Positions 6,078 through 10,449 of a stretch of 10,449 nucleotides of DNA are shown piece after piece (position 1 is the first letter of the stretch; every line of letters begins with the position of its first letter). The DNA is taken from assembly GCA_019348305.1 (NCBI GenBank), contig JAHWJQ010000062.1:1-10449 (forward strand), given 5' to 3'. The DNA is from Actinomycetota bacterium (GTDB lineage: Bacteria > Actinomycetota > Acidimicrobiia > Acidimicrobiales > CADCTF01). The notes beneath the pieces are model-generated. The model worked only from the letters and a program-made list of their open reading frames with translations. It was not told where the DNA came from and made no database searches. A program made the translations under genes and the position numbers.

Positions 6078-7640
6078 ATGGGGTTGTCCCCCCTGCTCAT
6101 CGCATTGATCGCCGGCCTCGGCTTCCTCGTGCTCGTCGTGCTGCTCATCGTGCAACGCGTCAAGGTCGCGGGGCCGAATGACGCGTTCATCATCACCGGT
6201 CGCAAGGGTAGGCCGGTCAAGAACCCTGAAACCGGCCAGATCTCGACGGACATGTCCGGCCAGAAGGTGGTCATGGGTGCGAGCGTCTTCGTACTGCCCT
6301 TCGTGCAGAAGCTCCACGTGATGGACTTGTCGTCGCGGCGCATCTCGGTGGGCATCCGGGGCGCCGTGAGCGCCCAGGGAATCAAGTGCGACCTCGACGG
6401 TGTTGCCATCGTGAAGATCGGCGGCAACGAGGACGCCATCCGCGCCGGCGCGCAGCGGTTCCTCGACCAACAAGACGGTATCGAAGGCTTCACTCAGGAG
6501 GTGCTCGCCGGGTCACTGCGCGCGATCGTCGGCCGCCTCACGGTCGACGAGATCATCAAGGACCGCGCCGCGTTCGCCTCAGCCGTCGCCGAGGAGGCCG
6601 AGTCATCGCTGACGAACCAAGGGCTCGCGCTCGACACGTTCCAGCTCCAGGACATCCAGACGGAGGGGACCTACCTCACAGACATCGGGCGACCCGAGGC
6701 CGCCCGTGTTGAGATGGAAGCGGCCGTCGCCGAAGCCAAGGCCCGGCAGGCTGCGGAGCAGGAGCGGCTGTTGGCGGAGGAGGCCATCGCTATCGCACAG
6801 CGCCAGTTCGAGTTGAAGCAGGCGGAGATCAAGGCGGAGACCGATGCGGCCCGCGCCCGTGCGACAGCAGCCGGCCCCTTGGCCCAGGCGTCGCAGGACC
6901 AGGAGATACTTAAGGCCCAGGAACTGGTCGCAGTCCGCAACGCCGCCCTGACGGACCGGCGCCTGGACACCGAGATCCGCAAGCCGGCCGACGCCGCCCG
7001 CTACCGCATGGAGCAGGAGGCGGAGGCGGCCAAGACGGCCGCGCTGCTTCGGGCCGAGTCGGACCGCGCGGCGACGATCGCCGCGGCGGAGGCGGCCAAG
7101 ACGGCCGCGCTGCTTCGCGCCGAGTCGGACCGCGCGGCGACGATCGCCGCCGCGGAGGCCGCGGCTGAGCAGTCCCGGCTCAGCGGCCAAGCCGAGCGGG
7201 CCAAGCGCGAAGCCATCGCCGCCGCCGTCGAGCGCGAGGGCGCGGCCGACGCGTCCGCAACCCTTGCCAAGGGCGAGGCGGAGGCCGAGGCGATGCGCCA
7301 GCGGGCTGACGCCTACAAGCAGTACGACGAAGCGGCGATCCTCGAGATCCTGTCCCGCATGCTGCCGGAGATCGTTCGCGCCGCATCCGAGCCCGTGTCG
7401 GCCATCGAGCGGATGACCGTCGTCTCCACAGACGGTGCCTCCGACATCACGAGGACCGTGGCGTCCAACGTCGAACAGGGGTTGGCCATCGCGAACAGCC
7501 TCACCGGCATCGACCTCCGGGCGATGCTGACCCAGCTGGCCGCCCGGTCGGGGGCGTCCGGCAACGGGTCACCCGAACCTCCTACGAGGAAGGTGACGGC
7601 CCCGCCCAAGAAGGCGTTGTCGGACAAGCCCAAGGCGTGA
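6078..7640 (+). CDS. Flotillin-like SPFH/band 7 protein (YqiK/FloT type)
   Basis: The 520-aa protein starts at ATG 6078 behind a perfect AAGGAG (6066-6071). Residues 4-26 form one N-terminal membrane helix (SPLLIALIAGLGFLVLVVLL). The SPFH domain covers about 27-205, with VAGPNDAFIITGRKG, GASVFVLPFVQKLHVMDLSS, DLDGVAIVKIGG, VLAGSLRAIVGRLTVDEII and TFQLQDIQTEGTYLTDIGRPEAARV, all typical of flotillins. Residues about 206-415 are a long Ala/Glu-rich coiled coil including a tandem 22-residue repeat (315-336, 337-358). The C-terminal region 418-485 (ILEILSRMLPEIVRAASEPV and the NVEQGLAIANSLTGIDL part) is the flotillin oligomerisation region. The last 25 residues are a Pro/Lys-rich tail. Family knowledge: flotillins scaffold membrane microdomains and affect fluidity and assembly of membrane complexes, with NfeD as partner. 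The length agrees with the family. Confidence 0.95.
   Translation: MGLSPLLIALIAGLGFLVLVVLLIVQRVKVAGPNDAFIITGRKGRPVKNPETGQISTDMSGQKVVMGASVFVLPFVQKLHVMDLSSRRISVGIRGAVSAQGIKCDLDGVAIVKIGGNEDAIRAGAQRFLDQQDGIEGFTQEVLAGSLRAIVGRLTVDEIIKDRAAFASAVAEEAESSLTNQGLALDTFQLQDIQTEGTYLTDIGRPEAARVEMEAAVAEAKARQAAEQERLLAEEAIAIAQRQFELKQAEIKAETDAARARATAAGPLAQASQDQEILKAQELVAVRNAALTDRRLDTEIRKPADAARYRMEQEAEAAKTAALLRAESDRAATIAAAEAAKTAALLRAESDRAATIAAAEAAAEQSRLSGQAERAKREAIAAAVEREGAADASATLAKGEAEAEAMRQRADAYKQYDEAAILEILSRMLPEIVRAASEPVSAIERMTVVSTDGASDITRTVASNVEQGLAIANSLTGIDLRAMLTQLAARSGASGNGSPEPPTRKVTAPPKKALSDKPKA
7020..7151 (+). repeat. 66-bp tandem duplication in the flotillin coiled coil
   Basis: Two adjacent 66-bp copies (7020-7085 and 7086-7151) are in frame and encode two identical 22-residue units (residues 315-336 and 337-358) containing AAKTAALLRAESDRAATIAA. 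I see only two base differences (G7051 versus C7117, and the last base of each unit), both synonymous. The near identity, including third positions, indicates a recent tandem duplication rather than an old coiled-coil repeat. Twenty-two residues are two undecads (2 x 11), so the coiled coil register should be kept. Confidence 0.9.
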
Positions 7641-7663
7641 CGTCTTGATTGTCCCTGGTCTTC

Positions 7664-7697
7664 CGCGGCACAACGCCGCGCCCACGGGTCGGCCCGT
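7664..7697 (+). terminator. Tandem hairpins after the flotillin gene
   Basis: Twenty-three bases after the flotillin stop a perfect 6-bp stem CGCGGC (7664-7669) / GCCGCG (7675-7680) with loop ACAAC is followed by a second stem ACGGG (7684-7688) / CCCGT (7693-7697) with loop TCGG. Position right behind the operon end fits a terminator, though no T tract follows. Confidence 0.5.
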
Positions 7698-7741
7698 CCG
7701 GTCGAAGCGCGGGCGTCGTCCTGCGGATGAAAAGGACAGTC

Positions 7742-7858
7742 ATGGACGACGACCCATGGATTGAGGCAGCCGTGATTGTCGCTGACGAACGCGCACACCC
7801 AACGTCACGGGCGGACGGCGGTCACGACAACCGATCGGCGCGTCGCGGAGGGGTCTAG
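7742..7858 (+). CDS. Doubtful 38-aa small ORF after the flotillin gene
   Basis: ATG 7742 has a fair ribosome binding site (AAAGGA, ending about 6 bp upstream). The first 20 residues, MDDDPWIEAAVIVADERAHP, look protein-like; the rest is Arg/Gly-rich up to the TAG at 7856-7858. It may be a real small protein, or the start of a gene broken long ago. I recognise no family, and a chance ORF is quite possible at this length. Confidence 0.22.
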   Translation: MDDDPWIEAAVIVADERAHPTSRADGGHDNRSARRGGV

Positions 7859-8084
7859 ACCGCGGGCAAAGAGCGCCTGGGGGCAGCTGCAACTCGTTGT
7901 TACCGGGCACCGGGTAGGTGCCGATGTAGGGCACGCTGGGCTCGGTTCGCCTGCTGGGTCAAGTCAATCGTCGTCCTCATCGCCGTCCCACTGGTCAACC
8001 AGCCTCTGCTCCGAGGTCCGTAACGACCGGCTCGTCGCCGGCTTCGTCAAGAAGGCCCCGCCCCTCAGCTCGACGGCTGTGAGG

Positions 8085-8441
8085 TCAGAAGTCGGTCCAC
8101 CTCGGCTCGGGGGTGATCTCGTCCGCCGGTCGCGGACCGGGGCTGTCGGTCCCGCTGGACGACACCGTCATCAGCGGCTTGAGCAGCATCTCGCCCTCGC
8201 AGGGGATCTGGCACGAGAGGCGGGCCTGGCCGAGGAGCTCCCGCTCGATGAGCCGCTCGCGCTCGGCCTCGGTCATCCGGGACGGCTCGCCCACCTCGAA
8301 CTGCACCCGACAGGTGGTGCACATCGCGTTGCCCCCGCACTTGTGGAGGATGTCGACGCCGAGGTCCTCCTCGATGGCCAGCACCAGCCGCTTGCCGTCT
8401 TCGACCTCAGCCCGCCTGCCCTCGACGTCGATCGTGGCCAT
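8085..8441 (-). CDS. 2Fe-2S ferredoxin
   Basis: The 118-aa product starts MATIDVEGRRAEVEDGKRLV and holds the cluster motif HKCGGNAMCTTCRV followed later by RLSCQI. The ligands are C35, C41, C44 and C77, that is C-x5-C-x2-C-x32-C; C81 (SCQIPC) is an extra cysteine. The x5 spacing is that of adrenodoxin/bacterial-type 2Fe-2S ferredoxins rather than the x4 of plant-type ones. It should carry single electrons to an oxygenase, P450 or reductase partner in the cytoplasm, but none is encoded nearby. Residues 92-118 are a Ser/Pro/Asp-rich C-terminal tail beyond the fold. ATG 8441 is decided by a strong AAGGAG about 6 bp upstream; the long N-terminal extension of the open frame antisense to the transposase relic is not real. 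It appears monocistronic. Confidence 0.93.
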   Translation of the reverse strand: MATIDVEGRRAEVEDGKRLVLAIEEDLGVDILHKCGGNAMCTTCRVQFEVGEPSRMTEAERERLIERELLGQARLSCQIPCEGEMLLKPLMTVSSSGTDSPGPRPADEITPEPRWTDF

Positions 8442-8538
8442 GAACGCTCCTTCTCGGTGGTGGCGCCTCGCCGTGCGTGGATCAGGCGATCGGTCCCCCT
8501 TGTTTAGCCCGAACGACCCAGAAACGCTGCTGGGCGGA

Positions 8539-8733
8539 GTTGTTCGGCGGGTAATGAGCGAGGTCAACGGCGGCCCCCACACCATCACCCGCCGCCCGTC
8601 GGCGGAGATGCGCAGTGAAGAGCAGCAGCGCCTGCATCGGGTGCCGGAACGGCCGTTCACCACCGTGTTCGGCGAGACGCGCAAGGTGTCGTGGTCGTCC
8701 ACGATCAGCTGGGGCGGTGTCGCCGACATCTAA
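8539..8733 (+). pseudogene. C-terminal relic of an IS21/Mu-type (rve) transposase
   Basis: The plus frame reads VVRRVMSEVNGGPHTITRRP (from 8539), then AEMRSEEQQRLHRVPERPFT, then TVFGETRKVSWSSTISWGGV and stops after three more codons. This is the junction between the integrase core and the C-terminal beta barrel of IstA-like transposases, which usually reads 'N.RPH..T.RPPAEML.EE...LH.vP..P.T.aFG.TR.V...stIs.GGVrYSVPh'. The match breaks exactly where RYSVPH is expected (after 8721), and the catalytic DDE part upstream is absent, so this is a fragment from an insertion or deletion event. It lies between the divergent-free space of the ferredoxin start and the O-methyltransferase stop. No terminal inverted repeats or target duplication could be made out. 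Confidence 0.75.
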
Positions 8734-8753
8734 CTCTCTAGACGGTGACACCG

Positions 8754-8786
8754 GGTAACGCACCGGCTCGACGAACCGCCGTTACC
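8754..8786 (-). terminator. Inverted repeat after the O-methyltransferase gene
   Basis: A perfect 7-bp stem GGTAACG (8754-8760) / CGTTACC (8780-8786) encloses 19 bases that can form a further short CGG/CCG pairing. It lies about 70 bp beyond the stop of the minus-strand O-methyltransferase and directly next to the broken end of the transposase relic, so it could be a terminator or a trace of a mobile element end. There is no T tract. Confidence 0.35.
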
Positions 8787-8854
8787 ATGCGCGCGGGTGG
8801 TGCCGAAGTCCGGCGGGTCGGTGCCGGTTCGGAAGGCCACTTCAGGCGCGGCCG

Positions 8855-9532
8855 CTACCCCTGGGTGGTGGTCACCAGCGCGATGGCGAGACCGTCGTAG
8901 CCCTTGCTACCGACGGTTTGGATCGCCGTGGCTTCGACCCGCGACTCGCTCGCCATGACGTCGTAGAGGCGGCGGGTGCCGCGGACGTCAGGGTCACTGC
9001 TCGTGGCGTCGAGGATGGCGCCGTCGCGCACGACGTTGTCGACGACAATCACCGTCCCGGGCCGACACAAGCGCAACGCCCACTGGAAGTACTCGGCGTT
9101 GTTGGCCTTGTCGGCGTCGATGAAGGCGAGGTCGAAGGGTCCCGCGCCCTCCGCGGCGAGCATGGGCAGGGTGTCGAGGGCCGCTCCGAGCCTCACCTCA
9201 ACGACGTCGGAGAGGCCGGCACGGGCAATGTTGGCCAGCGCGACGTCAGCGTGACGGCGGTCAGCCTCGAGCGTTACCAGGCGCCCACCTGGCGCCATCG
9301 CCCGGGCCATCCAGATCGTGCTGTAGCCGGCGAGAGCGCCGATCTCGAGGACGGTGCGAGCCGAGCGAAGCTGCACGAGCAGCGCCAGCAGCTTCCCCTG
9401 GTTCGGCGCCACGCTGATCGCCGGCAGGCGCGCCGCGGCGGCGTTGGCGAGAGCCGCGTCGAGCCCGGGGTTGGGCGGCACGAGGAGGTTGCAGATGTAA
9501 GCGTCGACGGCGGTCCAAAGGTCCGACTCCAT
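8855..9532 (-). CDS. Cation-dependent O-methyltransferase (Methyltransf_3 / catechol-caffeoyl-CoA OMT type)
   Basis: The 225-aa length and motif set fit this family of class I SAM methyltransferases. Motif I is VLEIGALAGYSTIWMARAM (61-79), the next strand is RLVTLEAD (84-91, acidic residue for SAM ribose), and the hallmark FDLAFIDADKANNAEYF (133-149) supplies D139 (metal and catalysis). VIVVDNVVRDGAI (161-173) supplies D165 and N166, the other metal ligands. YDVMASESRVEATAIQTVGS and YDGLAIALV close the fold. Known members methylate catechol-like or other hydroxyl groups of small molecules using Mg2+; the substrate here cannot be told. ATG 9532 has AGGTGAG about 10 bp upstream and the family start (MESDLWTAVDAYICNLL) agrees; the 76-codon upstream extension of the frame is rejected. 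It seems monocistronic, with an inverted repeat upstream that may be an operator. Confidence 0.93.
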   Translation of the reverse strand: MESDLWTAVDAYICNLLVPPNPGLDAALANAAAARLPAISVAPNQGKLLALLVQLRSARTVLEIGALAGYSTIWMARAMAPGGRLVTLEADRRHADVALANIARAGLSDVVEVRLGAALDTLPMLAAEGAGPFDLAFIDADKANNAEYFQWALRLCRPGTVIVVDNVVRDGAILDATSSDPDVRGTRRLYDVMASESRVEATAIQTVGSKGYDGLAIALVTTTQG

Positions 9533-9852
9533 GTGGGGCAGTCTCACCTGTCGGCTCGTCCCGTGAGGAGTTTCCGCGTGGCTGTCCGCACCGGACAGGA
9601 ACGTCGACTGTGCAGCCCACTCGACCGAATCCGCCTGGTGTTTCCGGGCGCCCCCGACGTGCCGTAGTCGTGCATCCTTGTCACGCCTCCGCGACGACTG
9701 GGCCCGACCACCCTTGACACCACGGATTATCGGGAACCGTATTTGGGCCCGATGCTGCACTGCGCCGGCTACACCGGTTTCGAACCGAACTGCCGGGTCG
9801 CCGGCGCAAGGGGCGGCAACGACCTCGACGACCAGGTCCGAGCCCGGACCGC
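9533..9852. other. Gap between GGDEF gene end and O-methyltransferase start
   Basis: This 320-bp gap must hold the terminator of the GGDEF gene and the promoter of the O-methyltransferase, both on the minus strand. It contains the perfect palindrome at 9582-9598. I could not identify a convincing minus-strand -35/-10 pair. No gene is supported; a tRNA-like T-loop at about 9776-9786 was examined and rejected. Confidence 0.55.
9582..9598. promoter_or_regulatory. Perfect 7-3-7 palindrome, candidate operator of the O-methyltransferase gene
   Basis: CTGTCCG (9582-9588), CAC, CGGACAG (9592-9598) is a perfect inverted repeat whose near edge is 49 bp upstream of the O-methyltransferase ATG. This is where an operator overlapping the promoter or transcription start would lie. 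The size and symmetry fit a TetR- or MarR-like repressor site, but no regulator gene is in the window. As RNA it would be a hairpin with a loop of only three bases. Confidence 0.4.
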
Positions 9853-10449
9853 TCAGCCGTCCGCTGGAGCTGTCTCCCGTGCAAGAGCATCGGCGGTAGG
9901 TCGACGATCGCCCCGGGCGGTTCCCTTCAGAGCGCGCTCCCGGAACAGCGCTTCGTCGGCACGCCCGATGAGATCCTCAAGAGAGTCGTCGGTGACCAGG
10001 TCTGCGAGCCCGGCGGTGATCGATGCCCCCTGCAACGTGGCGAGATCGGCATTGACGGACGTGAACCGATCGGCGGCGGCTGCGACGTCCAAGTCGAGAA
10101 TCCCGCACAGGAACTCGTCACCCCCGTAGCGGACGATCAGGTCATAGGAGCGCACGTGGCCGCGGATCGTGTCGGCGACCTGGCGCAGGAGCTGGTCTCC
10201 GGCGGCGTGCCCGAGTGAGTCGTTCCTCGTCTTGAGGCCGTCCACATCTATGAAAGCCAGCACGAAAGGCTGCTTCGTCCTCTTGGCCCTGTTGATCTCG
10301 CGCTCCAACTCCATGATCCCCGCCTCCCGACGGTGAGCACCGGTGAGCTCGTCAACGAGGAGGACGGCCCGCTCGCGCGCCGAAACAGCGCGGTCTGTGG
10401 ACGCCGCCTCACGGTCATCTCCCGCGTGCATGCGGTCGTTGGCGCCCCC
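9853..10449 (-). CDS. Diguanylate cyclase (GGDEF domain), N-terminus beyond the window
   Basis: The frame is open to the window edge. An ATG at 10431 exists, but the sequence around it (NDRMHAGDDREAASTDRAVSARERA) looks like the Asp-Arg/Ala-Arg-rich helical tract that, in this actinobacterial family, extends much further upstream, so the true start is probably outside. Counting from 10431, the GGDEF domain spans about 27-180: DELTGAHRREAGIMELE, FIDVDGLKTRNDSLGHAAGD (substrate and metal-binding part) and the active-site RYGGDEF at 101-107 (bases 10111-10125 for GGDEF). RSYD (94-97) lies exactly five residues before GGDEF, which is the position of the RxxD inhibitory site. The domain should therefore make c-di-GMP from two GTP and be subject to product inhibition. 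No EAL or sensory domain is visible. Confidence 0.92.
   Translation of the reverse strand, partial: GGANDRMHAGDDREAASTDRAVSARERAVLLVDELTGAHRREAGIMELEREINRAKRTKQPFVLAFIDVDGLKTRNDSLGHAAGDQLLRQVADTIRGHVRSYDLIVRYGGDEFLCGILDLDVAAAADRFTSVNADLATLQGASITAGLADLVTDDSLEDLIGRADEALFRERALKGTARGDRRPTADALARETAPADG

Larger units (their letters stand above)
7641..8084. other. Gap between convergent genes, with several hairpins
   Basis: The gap separates the flotillin stop (7640) and the ferredoxin stop (8085), so both transcripts end here. It has the hairpins listed separately at 7664-7697, another perfect one GGCACC (7906-7911) / GGTGCC (7917-7922) with loop GGGTA, and a small one CCGGC (8027-8031) / GCCGG (8037-8041). 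Any of the latter two may end the ferredoxin transcript. One doubtful 38-codon frame is listed separately. Nothing else is supported. Confidence 0.55.

Noticed and set aside
6603..7190. 195-codon minus-strand open frame inside the flotillin gene
   Set aside because: It is the antisense of the Ala/Glu-rich coiled coil, with Leu/Arg/Gly repeats caused by the tandem duplication; no start signal or family.
8113..8538. N-terminal part of the plus-strand open frame leading into the transposase relic
   Set aside because: It is antisense to the ferredoxin gene and shows no transposase similarity; only the part from about 8539 matches the transposase C-terminal pattern.
9714..9746. TTGACA box on the plus strand as a promoter
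   Set aside because: No -10 like hexamer at 16-18 bp (only CCGTAT/CGTATT) and no plus-strand gene follows; both neighbouring genes are on the minus strand.
9740..9830. tRNA-like T-loop (GGTTCGAAACC on the minus strand at 9776-9786)
   Set aside because: No 5' acceptor strand, D arm or anticodon arm could be paired with it at tRNA distances, and the T stem has a mismatch at its fifth pair.
1..10449. CRISPR array, rRNA or intact insertion sequence
   Set aside because: No regularly spaced short repeats, no rRNA-like conserved blocks and no complete transposase with terminal inverted repeats were seen.

Overview
The window is GC-rich (strong G/C bias at third codon positions) with several GTG starts. 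Its gene families fit an actinomycetote: a DUF4157 protein carrying the N-terminal 'LLRLQRLAGNAAV' signature, a DUF6933 protein, and a GGDEF protein with an Asp-Arg/Ala-Arg-rich N-terminal tract. I cannot place it more precisely from sequence alone. The gene order looks like an accessory, non-housekeeping region: long non-coding gaps, a transposase relic, duplicated elements and many short unrelated transcription units.

Layout. (1) 1-2159, all minus strand: a class I SAM methyltransferase cut by the window start, then, going upstream, a 156-aa hypothetical protein, a DUF6933 protein and a 106-aa hypothetical protein. The last two sit 13 bp apart and probably form an operon. A pair of strong adjacent hairpins (479-528) lies between the methyltransferase and the rest. 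(2) 2160-2839: a 680-bp gap with a G9 run and the first copy of a two-copy element (2622-2743). (3) 2840-4897, plus: a 685-aa DUF4157 protein with an HELAH metalloprotease-like motif, a hydrophobic/linker region, and a segment I read as a permuted papain-like (NlpC/P60-LRAT type) cysteine hydrolase with H418, H434 and C501. (4) 4898-5297: a gap holding the second copy of the element (4974-5085). (5) 5298-5501 minus: a small 67-aa protein gene, divergent by only 20 bp from (6) an NfeD-like membrane protein and a flotillin/SPFH protein (5522-7640, plus), a tightly coupled pair that should form a membrane microdomain module. (7) 7641-8084: hairpins and nothing convincing. (8) 8085-8441 minus: a 2Fe-2S ferredoxin. 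(9) 8539-8733 plus: C-terminal relic of an IS21/Mu-type transposase. (10) 8855-9532 minus: a cation-dependent O-methyltransferase with a perfect inverted repeat about 50 bp upstream. (11) 9853 to the window end, minus: a diguanylate cyclase (GGDEF) domain with an intact inhibitory site, continuing beyond the window.

Functionally the clear units are the NfeD-flotillin pair and the stand-alone DUF4157 protein. The most interesting part is the latter: a modular effector-like protein framed by two diverged direct copies of a structured-looking element (15-bp identical block, conserved hairpin stem with changed loop, conserved 3' block at identical spacing). No eCIS, secretion or immunity gene is recognisable in the window, so an effector role is an inference from domain architecture only.
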